DNA from: Planctomycetota bacterium
GTDB taxonomy: Bacteria; Planctomycetota; Planctomycetia; Pirellulales; Lacipirellulaceae
Assembly: GCA_029781135.1 (NCBI GenBank)
Contig: JAKOXH010000019.1
Coordinates: 248,001 to 312,000 of the forward strand
Direction: 5' to 3'
Length of the DNA: 64,000 bases
The notes below the pieces were generated by a model, which made no database searches, was not told the DNA's origin, and saw nothing but the letters and a program-made list of their open reading frames with translations. Both the position numbers and the translations under genes were made by a program. Shown here in pieces: positions 7,496-15,333 of this stretch. Numbering within the stretch: position 1 is the first letter of the stretch; each line of letters begins with the position of its first letter.

Positions 7496-8731
7496 TCACG
7501 CCTTCCGACCAAGTTCGGCCGCACCCGCCACCACTTTGCGGATCGCATCGCCCAGCTTGCGAATCTGCGACTCCTCGGCCAGCAGCACATTTTGCGGAAT
7601 CCACACCGTATCGCGGCACACCTGCTCGCACACGGGGCACGACACGTCGCGATAATCCACCCCGCGTCCCGCGAGCGGCGAGCGAATCCCATGCGGCGGC
7701 CCGATGTGGGCGTTCGCAAACACGCCGTTGCGATACAGCGGCCGATACCAACCCTCCGATGCCGGTACGCCCTCCGCCTGCAGCGCCTCGATGAACAGGC
7801 TGCGCGAGATCCCCAATTCCGTCTCGCGCAACCGGAAAATGTACATGTGGTAACTGCGTCGCGTCATTTCGGGAGCCTGCCTGAGCAAATAAATCGCCGG
7901 CAAGTCGGCGAGTGCCTGATCCAACACCGCCGCACTACGTTCGCGGCGGGCGATGTGATCTTCCATCCGCGCAAGCTGGGCAAGCAGCACCGCCGCTTGA
8001 AACTCGGTGATCCGCAAATTGCTGCCGAGGTTGTTGTGGTCGTACCATGCCGAGCCTTCGGTCCGCCCGCAGTGGGAAAAGCTGCGACACAAATCCGCCA
8101 GCTCTTTTTCGTTGGTGACGAGGATGCCGCCCTCGCCGGCCGTAATGTTCTTCGACACTTGAAAGCTGAACGTGCCGCAGCGCCCCAGCGTGCCCGCGCC
8201 GCCTTGCGTGCCTATGCTTCCCCACGCGTGCGCCGCGTCTTCCATAACCGCCAGTTTGTGCTTCTTGGCCAGTTCGTTAATTCGCGCCATGTCGGCGAAT
8301 CGCCCGCTCACATGCACCGGAATGACGGCCCGCGTTCGCGGCGTGATTTTCCGCTCGACATCGGCCGGATCGAGGCACAACGTATCGGGCTCGATATCGG
8401 CAAACACCGGCACGGCCCCGATCGTCACCACCGCACTCGCCGTGGCGATGAACGTATATGGCGGCACGATCACTTCGTCGCCTGGCACCACGCCGAGCGC
8501 CCGCAGCCCCATTTCGATGGCCGTCGTGCCGTTCGTGCAGCTAACGCCGTAAGCCGCCCCTTGAAAGGCGGCGTATTCCCGTTCGAACTGCCGCACTTTC
8601 TCGCCGTACCACCACTGGCCCGACCGCAATACCTCGAGCAGCAGCGACTCTTCCGCTGCATCATGAACGGGCCATATTGGCCAACCAAAGTCGCACGCTT
8701 TCTCACCGCCTAATAACGCCAATTCACCCAT
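7496..8731 (-). CDS. DegT/DnrJ/EryC1/StrS-family PLP aminotransferase
   Basis: A 411-residue pyridoxal-phosphate enzyme of the sugar-aminotransferase family, which typically moves an amino group onto a keto-sugar. The start at 8731 (MGELALLGGEKA) is preferred because it has GAAGG about 9 bases upstream and fits the family's usual beginning; ATG 8749 and TTG 8755 are alternatives. Visible motifs are CTNGTTAIEMGLRALG, the cofactor-binding Asp165 in VMEDAAHAWG and the Schiff-base Lys194 in SFQVSKNITAGEGGILVT. It is the first gene of the operon with the GH84 and GNAT genes, which suggests a link to amino-sugar metabolism. The exact substrate cannot be deduced. Confidence 0.9.
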   Translation of the reverse strand: MGELALLGGEKACDFGWPIWPVHDAAEESLLLEVLRSGQWWYGEKVRQFEREYAAFQGAAYGVSCTNGTTAIEMGLRALGVVPGDEVIVPPYTFIATASAVVTIGAVPVFADIEPDTLCLDPADVERKITPRTRAVIPVHVSGRFADMARINELAKKHKLAVMEDAAHAWGSIGTQGGAGTLGRCGTFSFQVSKNITAGEGGILVTNEKELADLCRSFSHCGRTEGSAWYDHNNLGSNLRITEFQAAVLLAQLARMEDHIARRERSAAVLDQALADLPAIYLLRQAPEMTRRSYHMYIFRLRETELGISRSLFIEALQAEGVPASEGWYRPLYRNGVFANAHIGPPHGIRSPLAGRGVDYRDVSCPVCEQVCRDTVWIPQNVLLAEESQIRKLGDAIRKVVAGAAELGRKA

Positions 8732-8770
8732 TGAAATGACCTTCGACATTTTCAAAGTTGAGGAAAAGAA

Positions 8771-8800
8771 CGCTAATCTTCGCTAATCAACACTAATCGG
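8771..8800. repeat. CTAATC-type intergenic repeat, second block
   Basis: Three units (CGCTAATCTT, CGCTAATCAA, CACTAATCGG) stand in tandem. On the opposite strand this reads AGCGAAGATTAGCG, matching the end of the block at 4108-4165. Confidence 0.5.
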
Positions 8801-8840
8801 TATTACGGATGACCGCATGGAGAACGAACCGCTTCGGGTC

Positions 8841-8911
8841 GTTTAACCCGGAGCCAACGGCGACGGCGTTGTACACAAAATGCCTCCGTCGCCGCTGGCT
8901 CCGGGTTAAAC
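8841..8911. repeat. Dispersed hairpin repeat, copy B
   Basis: The arms 8841-8864 and 8888-8911 are 24-base inverted repeats with one mismatch (GTTTAACCCGGAGCCAACGG and its complement) around a 23-base loop. The loop is in the same orientation as that of copy A at 5332-5402. The sequence after the right arm (GAATCGGTCGCACCC) matches the complement of the sequence before copy A. Confidence 0.75.
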
Positions 8912-9107
8912 GAATCGGTCGCACCCGCGTGGTATAGTGTTCCCCAAAACATTGGCTAGGCCGACCTTAATGCCGAAACCGCTCAACCGCGAGCGTCTTT
9001 CGCTTTCCTAGCCCCCAGCCCCTAGTCCCAAGCCCCCCGATGCCACCTGGGCAACTCTCCCGTCGTCGAATTATGATGGTTTGAGCCTAACTCCGAAAGG
9101 ACATGTC

Positions 9108-10496
9108 GTGGAACAAGCCAACGGGTTTTTGAACAAGTACATCGTGCCGCCGCTCACAGCACTGAGCGAGAACACGTACATGTCGGCCATTCGGGCCGGC
9201 ATGGTGGCGGTGGTGCCGCTCACGATCATCGGCGGCCTGTTCATGATTTTCTCGCAATTCCCCCTTCCTTGGTGGCAGGAAATCGTGAAGCCCTATTCCG
9301 GCCTGCTCCAAATTCCCGTTCACGCCACGTTCGGCCTGCTCTCGGTCTTTGTGTGTTTCGCACTCGGCTACGAACTCGGCAAGCTGCTCAATCAGGAAGC
9401 GATCGTCAGTGCCGCCATGGCGACGCTTGTTTTCTTGATGGTGCAAATCAACTTGCACCCCAGCTATTCGATCGATCTGGCGCCGACCGACCTCGGTAAA
9501 CTCTCGACCGATGACCGTGGCAAGCTCGAAGACGCCGGCCAAGTCGAACTCGACGCCGCGAAACTCTCCACGCTCGAAAAGGCATCCCTTACCAAGACCG
9601 ACTTCTACCTCTCCGTCGAAGGCCTCGGTTCCGCCGGCCTTTTCACGGCCATCGTGATCGCGATCATCGCCGTCCGCGTGCAGAAGTTCTTCAACGACGC
9701 CAACCTCGTGATTCGCCTGCCGGAAAGCGTCCCGCCGATGGTCTACGAGTCGTTTCTCTCGCTCGTGCCGCTAGCGTTTCTGGTCATCGTGTTCTGGGTG
9801 ATACGCTTTGTTCTGGGCATCGACATTAACCACATCGTGCAGACCGTATTTTCGCCGCTCGTGTTTGCCCTCAACACGCTCCCCGGCATTCTCGTCTATG
9901 CTTTCATGGTGACAATGCTGTGGTCCGTCGGCATCAACGGCGACAACGCGATGGACGCCATCGTCGCCCCGATCTTCCTGCAATATCTGGCAGTGAATGT
10001 CGATGCCGTTTCGCATGGCGACCCGATGCCGTACGTCACCGCGAACGGCTTCTTCACGACGTTTGTTAATGTCGGCGGCACGGGGGCCACGCTCGGCCTC
10101 GCCCTCACGCTGATCAACTCGAAAGAACCCGGCTACCGCAAAGTCGCCCGTCTGTCGATTCCCACGCAGATTTTTCAGATCAACGAACCGATCTTCTTCG
10201 GCATGCCGATCGTGCTGAACCCAATCTTCATGATTCCCTACGTGCTCAACGCCCTGCTGCTCACGACGTGCAGTTTTTTGCTGATGAACTGGCACATCAT
10301 TCAGCGGCCGTTCGTGAACGTCCCCTGGACGACGCCGCCCATTATTGGCCATTATCTTGTCACCGGCGGCGATTGGCGCGCCGCCGTTTGGGGCGTCGTT
10401 TCGATTTTCCTGGCGATGGCCGTCTACTACCCGTTCGCCAAAATCGCCGAGCGCCAACGCCTCGCCGCCGAAGCCGCCGGCACCGCCCACGAGTAG
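9108..10496 (+). CDS. PTS EIIC-like sugar transporter, lactose/cellobiose family (orphan)
   Basis: A 462-residue integral membrane protein like ChbC/CelB. A GTG start at 9108 is chosen because AAAGGA lies 6 bases upstream and the N-terminus then aligns with the family; the frame is open from a TTG at 9081. Matching segments are SAIRAGMVAVVPLTIIGG, IRLPESVPPMV, VGGTGATLGLALTLI and the substrate-site motif NEPIFFGMPIVLNP, with Glu360. The normally conserved His of the GIHG motif is Asn277 here (Gly-Ile-Asn-Gly). A charged segment at about 117-173 makes one loop longer than usual. No IIA, IIB, HPr or EI gene is nearby, so it may transport without phosphorylation. Substrate class: probably a beta-linked disaccharide. 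Confidence 0.85.
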   Translation: MEQANGFLNKYIVPPLTALSENTYMSAIRAGMVAVVPLTIIGGLFMIFSQFPLPWWQEIVKPYSGLLQIPVHATFGLLSVFVCFALGYELGKLLNQEAIVSAAMATLVFLMVQINLHPSYSIDLAPTDLGKLSTDDRGKLEDAGQVELDAAKLSTLEKASLTKTDFYLSVEGLGSAGLFTAIVIAIIAVRVQKFFNDANLVIRLPESVPPMVYESFLSLVPLAFLVIVFWVIRFVLGIDINHIVQTVFSPLVFALNTLPGILVYAFMVTMLWSVGINGDNAMDAIVAPIFLQYLAVNVDAVSHGDPMPYVTANGFFTTFVNVGGTGATLGLALTLINSKEPGYRKVARLSIPTQIFQINEPIFFGMPIVLNPIFMIPYVLNALLLTTCSFLLMNWHIIQRPFVNVPWTTPPIIGHYLVTGGDWRAAVWGVVSIFLAMAVYYPFAKIAERQRLAAEAAGTAHE

Positions 10497-10502
10497 GCTG
10501 CT

Positions 10503-10547
10503 GCAATCGCGGCTTCCGGCCGAGGAATATTGCATAGCCGCGATTGC
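10503..10547 (+). terminator. Hairpin downstream of the EIIC gene
   Basis: A perfect 12-base inverted repeat (GCAATCGCGGCT at 10503-10514, its complement at 10536-10547) begins 7 bases after the EIIC stop codon. There is no T-tract, so it may be an RNA 3'-end stabiliser or a repeat rather than a strict intrinsic terminator. Confidence 0.4.
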
Positions 10548-10795
10548 TGGTAGCGGTCGTCCCCAGATCGCAGTGACACTGCAATCGGTCATGCCGATGG
10601 ATGTTAAACCACGGAGTATAGGCCGACTACGTTATTCGTGCGCTAAGCACTTGACGGCGATGCAAAATTAGAAGTCCTTATCGAATCGATGTCGCTGCTG
10701 GTATGGCTGTGCGCAATTTGCATTGACTGGGCGAAAACGCCTCCATACCATTCCCACGCCCACTTTTCTTGCGGACTCCTTTGGAATCGCTTCTC

Positions 10796-11533
10796 ATGAC
10801 GCGCAAGCTTCGGATCGCTGCGGTGGCTGTGGCAGTGGTTGTCGGCTTGTTGGCCATGGCGCTGGGTGTCGCCTACTACTCTGTGCAACAGGTGCAACCG
10901 TTCTACGCACAGGCGCTGCGAATCCAACCGGAAGTTCTCGAACGCGGCGGCCGCGAGCTGGAAAGCCGGGCCACCGCACTCTACAGCGATGCCAAACAAG
11001 TCGGCCGCTGGCAGGCGCTGTTCACGGCCGAGCAAATCAACGGTTGGCTGGCCACGCAGCTCGTCGAGTTCTCGGGTACGCAACTGCCGCCTAACATTCG
11101 CGACCCACGCGTCGCAATTACGCCAGGCGTACTGACACTGGGGTTCCGCACCAAGGCGAACGGTATCGATATGGTGGTGTCAGCGGCTGCCCATGTTTCG
11201 ATGACAGAGGATGGTAACGTAGCGATTCGACTTGATTCGGTGCGGGCGGGTGCCTTGCCATTGCCGGCGCTGCAGTTCGCCGACGAACTGGCGAGCGCCT
11301 GCCGCAATCTCAAGTTGCCGATTCGTTGGACGCGCGATCAAGGCAAGCCGGTGGCACTGGTCGATCTGCATGAATTGGATTCGCTCTATGTCGATGACGT
11401 GCAGTTGGACGCCGGCCAATTATATGTTGCCGGGCATACCGAAAAGATTCGCAACGTGCCCAATACGCAGCAACCCCACGCGCCGCTCTCGGCAGAAAAG
11501 CCGGTGGACGATAGCGGCATGGAGATTCGATAG
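10796..11533 (+). CDS. Membrane-anchored hypothetical protein
   Basis: A 245-residue protein with one N-terminal transmembrane segment at about residues 5-28 and the rest probably outside the membrane. The ATG at 10796 places basic residues Arg-Lys before the segment; the frame is open upstream to 10769. The text FTAEQINGWLATQL followed by predicted beta-rich sequence (VAITPGVLTLGF, VSAAAHVSM) recalls DUF2140/YpmS- and DUF2993-like proteins, which bind lipid-like ligands, but the match is weak. It stands alone between the EIIC gene and the convergent phosphoesterase. No function is assigned. Confidence 0.7.
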   Translation: MTRKLRIAAVAVAVVVGLLAMALGVAYYSVQQVQPFYAQALRIQPEVLERGGRELESRATALYSDAKQVGRWQALFTAEQINGWLATQLVEFSGTQLPPNIRDPRVAITPGVLTLGFRTKANGIDMVVSAAAHVSMTEDGNVAIRLDSVRAGALPLPALQFADELASACRNLKLPIRWTRDQGKPVALVDLHELDSLYVDDVQLDAGQLYVAGHTEKIRNVPNTQQPHAPLSAEKPVDDSGMEIR

Positions 11534-11552
11534 CCCGGCCGTCTCGGCCGGG
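11534..11552. terminator. GC-rich hairpin directly after a stop codon
   Basis: CCCGGCC (11534-11540), a five-base loop and GGCCGGG (11546-11552) form a perfect 7-bp stem that starts at the base after the TAG stop of the membrane-anchored hypothetical. It lies between convergent genes and may serve both. No T-tract follows. Confidence 0.4.
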
Positions 11553-11617
11553 TGTGGCAAGCGTGCTAATTCGCCCTAGCGCGAAAACATGCCACTCGCC
11601 GACCCGAGACGGGTCGG

Positions 11618-12049
11618 CTATATAGGCGACGTGCCGCTGATGATCCATTTCTCATTAGTTGCATCAGCGAGTGTCAGTTTAACGTTTCCTTGAATTCGGT
11701 CGCCGTCGAGCAGCACGCGGCATTCCGTGGGCGAATCGTGCGGCATCTCATACGTACCAGCCGCAATGCGCGTGACGTACCCGCGGTTGCCGCTGAGTTC
11801 GCCTGCGAATTCCAGATACTCGCGGCGGTGGTCGGCCAAATGTTCCGCTGCAACGGTATTGGCATCAGAGATCGGCGGACAAGCGGCGTTGACTTGCTGT
11901 GTCGCGTGGTGCGCCTCCTGCCAACTACACGGAAGTTGCCGCAGCGCCCAGGTGCGCAGCACATCGCCCGCTTCGAGCATGAAGTCCCAGTGGGACGAGC
12001 GCGGATAGTCGGGAGGGCAGTGGTGATATAGAAGTACAAAGCGCGGCAT
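11618..12049 (-). CDS. Stand-alone LigD-type 3'-phosphoesterase domain protein
   Basis: A 143-residue protein that matches the phosphoesterase domain of bacterial DNA ligase D (DNA polymerase LigD N-terminal domain). That domain trims 3' phosphates and ribonucleotides during non-homologous end joining. Family features are FVLLYHH (His9, His10), the metal-site stretch His20-Trp-Asp22-Phe-Met24-Leu-Glu, VLRTWALRQLP, and DHRREYLEFAG with His74. The canonical motif is H-x-D-x-R, and here the Arg is Met24, so activity may be altered. No ligase, Ku or polymerase domain is attached or adjacent. Confidence 0.8.
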   Translation of the reverse strand: MPRFVLLYHHCPPDYPRSSHWDFMLEAGDVLRTWALRQLPCSWQEAHHATQQVNAACPPISDANTVAAEHLADHRREYLEFAGELSGNRGYVTRIAAGTYEMPHDSPTECRVLLDGDRIQGNVKLTLADATNEKWIISGTSPI

Positions 12050-12070
12050 GATGCCATTGTAGGATTCACT

Positions 12071-12222
12071 GGTGGGCGGTGCCCACCCTACCCGGTCAAG
12101 GGTGGCATGCTCTCACCGCGGGAGCGGCGTGAGCATGTTCCCGCGGACGCACAACATGCTTACCCGCTCGCGCGGGAAAGCATGCCACGCTGAGGCGCGC
12201 TGGAAATGGTGGGCGGTGCCCG
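12071..12222. repeat. Cluster of short palindromic repeats
   Basis: GGTGGGCGGTGCCCACC at 12071-12087 and a partial copy at 12208-12222 bracket an inverted pair (GGTGGCATGCT near 12101 and AGCATGCCAC near 12179) and GC-rich hairpin sequence. The first motif is the same palindrome as at 5263-5279. The cluster lies between the starts of the phosphoesterase gene and the end of the DUF11 lipoprotein gene. Confidence 0.6.
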
Positions 12223-12240
12223 CAGTACTCAACGTGCCAT

Positions 12241-14799
12241 TTACGGTGCGGCACCGACGATATCGATTGGGTCGGAATCGACCGTCTTTGGCGGCTTCAC
12301 GGTGGTCGACGTGATTTCGCCGTGCACCTGCACGCGGCCCACGCGGTTCGGTGTCACGGGGATCAGATATTGCTTCTGCTGGCCGGCGGGCAGTTCCGCC
12401 AGTGGCGTGAAGCGGACTTCGTTATTGAGCACCTGCACTTCACCTTGCGGCTGAGTCTGCGTGGCATCAATCGTGAATTCGAGCGGAATGAAGGCCCGCG
12501 TGGCGACGTTCTGCTCCGCTTGCTGGCCGGTGTTCGCCACGGTAATTGCAATGAGCTGTTTCTCGTTAACGCGCGCCGAATTCTTATTGGTTGTCACGGT
12601 AAGCTGCAGGCCAGCGGTGGTAGGCGTGCCGCTCGTGGCGGGTGATTGCCCTGGCGTCATGGGCGGTAGAATTTCAAAGCACTTTTCATCGACGGGATTC
12701 ACGCCGCCGTCGGCCGTTACATTGGCACGCACGCACGCACGATTACTTGCCGTGCGCCCGCGGCCCTGCATGCCGATAACGCGTTTCTCACCAGCCAGCA
12801 AACGATCGATCTTTAACAGGATCGAGTTGTTCGCAAGTTGCTGATGACCACGTTCGGCCATCGTAGGCTCAATAGCCTGATCGCACTGCACGACGACTTC
12901 AATGTTCGTCGCCGGAACATCGCCCACGTTCTTGACGACCGCGTTGAATTCGACGACCTCGCCCACCGTCGCACGGCGCGGCACGTTGACGGTGACTTCC
13001 AACACCGCGCGTCGGGCGGTCACACAGCCCTTCTGCGTTACCGAGTCCGCGCCATCGGCCGAAACAACGGCTTCGTGGCACTGCATTTCGCCGTCGACGA
13101 CTTGGAACGTGAGCGGCACCGATTGCGATTCATTCGGTTGCAGATCACGCATCGCCGAGTAAACAACCGCATACTCACCTGGCTTGGCATTCGGGTGCCG
13201 CAGGCCGCGATCAAAATGGTCTTCGATGCGAATGTTCTTTGCAACGCCATCGCCGCGATTCGTCACCGTGAGTTCGAACGACGCGAATTCCCCAACCGAA
13301 ACCTGCTCGCTACTGGTGCGGCGCATGACTGCTTCCAGCCGCGGCTTGCCTGTGACGGCCAGCGGCGGAGGTTGTGCGGGTGGTTGGCTCGGCGCTGGGG
13401 GCTGCGTGGGCGGCGTTGTGGCGGGCGGTGCGGGGATTGTGATGGGAGCGGCGGGAGCAGCGGGCAGGCTCGGTGCTGGAGCAGCGGGCACGGCCGCTGG
13501 CGCCCAGGTGATCGTCGTTACTCCGCCGCCGAGTTGCAGCCGCGGCATGACGGCCGGCCCAACATTTTGCGGACGGATAACCGTTACACGGACGTTCGTC
13601 GTGCCGCCGCCCGCGTCTTTCGGGTTAAGTTCCACACTCGCCCGCCCTGCCCCGTCGGTTGTCGCTTCGACTGTGTTGCCCCCTTCGTAGCCGATTCCGG
13701 CCCCGGCCGAGACTTCGTACTTCACGAGCCAACCGACGAGCGGCGTGCCATCGGTCTTACGCATGACGGTTGCGGTGAGCGTGTAGGGGCGGCCCATCGG
13801 CACCACGGCCGGCGGTGCAATCACCCATTGGGCATCGACCCAGTAAATGGTCGAAGTGGCCTGGTTGAATTCGGCATACGCTGGAGCGAAGGCCGTGACC
13901 ACACTCGTGCCTTCGACGGGCGACGTGAGCGTGACCCACGATTCGCCGTTGTAGATCGGGATATCGTCGTTCGGGTCGGGCGTTTCGGCGTTGAGCGTCG
14001 TCGGCGTGGTGGCGGCGACCGTGGTGGCAGACCAGTTGTCAATAAGCTGCGGCCCATCGTAGAGTCCCCAGAACGTCGCCCAGCCGTTGCGCATGTCGCG
14101 GTCGGTGAACAGGCCGACGCCATCGCGGGCGATGGACCAGTCGATGCGCTCGCCTGCCACTGCCTGCCGATTCGGCGTGACCACGCTGGCCTTCACGACC
14201 ATCTCGGCACCCACCGGCGCGACCAAACCAACGGGCGATGCACACAGGAACGGCCGGCCCGGCGCGGCGAGGGGCGCGTGAGGCAACACGGGGGCGATTC
14301 CGGGGGGCGGCGGTAACGGAACCGTTGCCGCGGGAGCGGCGGCTATCGGTGGCCCAATTGCCGGTGGTGCAGGCAACGTTGGTGCTGCGGTTGGCACGCC
14401 GGGAGCCGGACCAACCAGCGGTGTTGTTGGAACAGTGCCCGGCGGGTCGGAGTAAACGGGCGGCGCCACGACATTCCCGAAAGGCGTCGAGGGGACCATC
14501 GGTGCCAATGGTTGCACCGCGGCAACTGGAGCCGTGGGTACGGCCACCATCCCAGGTGGCGGAGCCGCAATGGTCGTCGGTGCGCCGGCGATAGCGAGCG
14601 GCGCACCCGCCACCGGAGCGGGAGCAATTACCGGTGGAGCAACGGCTACTGGTGTCGGTTCGCCCGGCCAAACGAAGAGGCTTTCACCGGTGGGATCGAT
14701 CCTGGGGCCTTGCCAAGTCGCGCAGCCAGCCACGGCGACCATCCCGACCGCGATGGCCAGAATCAACAGCAGTCTTCGCCATGTTGAAGTACGAACCAT
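12241..14799 (-). CDS. DUF11/Ig-like repeat lipoprotein with Pro-Ala-rich linkers
   Basis: An 852-residue secreted lipoprotein with a clear lipobox (Val-Ala-Gly before Cys26). Residues of about 40-185 are a Pro/Ala/Val-rich extended region, probably a cell-envelope spacer. Residues of about 190-450 contain Ig-like invasin/Big_1-type modules (segment VRVTVIRPQNVGP at the end of one). A second Pro-rich linker at about 450-490 leads to three DUF11-type beta-sandwich repeats, each with the form of VGEFASFELTVTNRGDGVAKN, at roughly 500-600, 615-720 and 740-845. DUF11 repeats are structural or adhesive in large surface proteins. It is divergent from the DUF1598 gene at 15334. A surface scaffold role is inferred. 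Confidence 0.85.
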   Translation of the reverse strand: MVRTSTWRRLLLILAIAVGMVAVAGCATWQGPRIDPTGESLFVWPGEPTPVAVAPPVIAPAPVAGAPLAIAGAPTTIAAPPPGMVAVPTAPVAAVQPLAPMVPSTPFGNVVAPPVYSDPPGTVPTTPLVGPAPGVPTAAPTLPAPPAIGPPIAAAPAATVPLPPPPGIAPVLPHAPLAAPGRPFLCASPVGLVAPVGAEMVVKASVVTPNRQAVAGERIDWSIARDGVGLFTDRDMRNGWATFWGLYDGPQLIDNWSATTVAATTPTTLNAETPDPNDDIPIYNGESWVTLTSPVEGTSVVTAFAPAYAEFNQATSTIYWVDAQWVIAPPAVVPMGRPYTLTATVMRKTDGTPLVGWLVKYEVSAGAGIGYEGGNTVEATTDGAGRASVELNPKDAGGGTTNVRVTVIRPQNVGPAVMPRLQLGGGVTTITWAPAAVPAAPAPSLPAAPAAPITIPAPPATTPPTQPPAPSQPPAQPPPLAVTGKPRLEAVMRRTSSEQVSVGEFASFELTVTNRGDGVAKNIRIEDHFDRGLRHPNAKPGEYAVVYSAMRDLQPNESQSVPLTFQVVDGEMQCHEAVVSADGADSVTQKGCVTARRAVLEVTVNVPRRATVGEVVEFNAVVKNVGDVPATNIEVVVQCDQAIEPTMAERGHQQLANNSILLKIDRLLAGEKRVIGMQGRGRTASNRACVRANVTADGGVNPVDEKCFEILPPMTPGQSPATSGTPTTAGLQLTVTTNKNSARVNEKQLIAITVANTGQQAEQNVATRAFIPLEFTIDATQTQPQGEVQVLNNEVRFTPLAELPAGQQKQYLIPVTPNRVGRVQVHGEITSTTVKPPKTVDSDPIDIVGAAP

Positions 14800-15333
14800 T
14801 GACAGCGGAGCCGCAAACCAAACGGGATGAACCTTCGCGAAAAAGCCTCTCCCAGCAATATCGTCGGGATAAAACGGGATTGCGCGCCCGAGCCACGCGG
14901 CGGCAATTTCGCCTGCCTAGTCCGCGTTAGCTCGGCGCGCAATCGACCAGCCTGTTAAAACGTACCGCCTGCCAAGGCCAAATGTTGGCAAAACGCGACA
15001 CCGGTAGGTGAGTTTTCGCATCATGGTGGTTCGATTTTGCCGATTTTGCCGGCTGAGCGGGGTCTTTTCGAGCAACAGTCGCCCGCAGGCACTCCCAAAT
15101 TGAATTTGCACGCATCTGAGTAAAAGGGGCGCAATTCTCGCGAAATCGGCTCATCACAGTCGCGCGTTACAGAGCCAGCAAATCAACCTGCGGCCCAGTC
15201 CGTGCTCCATAATTTCTTGCTTTGGCAAATCGCGGGGATTAGCATAAATAGAGCGGAGATTCCCTTGATTCGGGCGGCCCTCTGGTCGTGCTCCGCACGG
15301 AACATTGCCCAACTGCTGCACACGAGGTTTGCC
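14800..15333. other. Intergenic promoter region between divergent genes
   Basis: A 534-base gap separates the DUF11 lipoprotein and the DUF1598 gene. No coding region is supported. Apart from a possible promoter at 15217-15245, no structure was recognised. Confidence 0.6.
15217..15245 (+). promoter_or_regulatory. Possible sigma-70-type promoter for the DUF1598 gene
   Basis: TTGCTT at 15217-15222, a 17-base spacer and TAGCAT at 15240-15245. The same -10 hexamer in a similar context (ATTAGCATAAA) follows TTGACA upstream of the PEP-CTERM gene at 36573. Confidence 0.35.

Larger units (their letters stand above)
8732..9107. other. Intergenic region between divergent genes, holding two repeats
   Basis: No gene is supported in this 376-base gap. 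It contains a CTAATC repeat block (8771-8800), hairpin copy B (8841-8911) and the leader of the EIIC gene. Promoters for both the aminotransferase operon and the EIIC gene should lie here, but no convincing -35/-10 pair was found. Confidence 0.6.

Noticed and set aside
7592..8713. A 373-codon open frame antisense to the aminotransferase
   Set aside because: The aminotransferase motifs on the minus strand are unambiguous and the antisense frame has none.
5263..8911. A CRISPR array or composite transposon made of the hairpin repeats
   Set aside because: The copies are few, far apart, palindromic and not separated by regular spacers; no transposase or cas gene is present. They are reported as dispersed repeats instead.
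12838..14316. A 492-codon open frame antisense to the DUF11 lipoprotein
   Set aside because: The composition is Arg/His-rich without domain motifs, typical of a shadow frame; the minus-strand lipoprotein has a lipobox and domain repeats.
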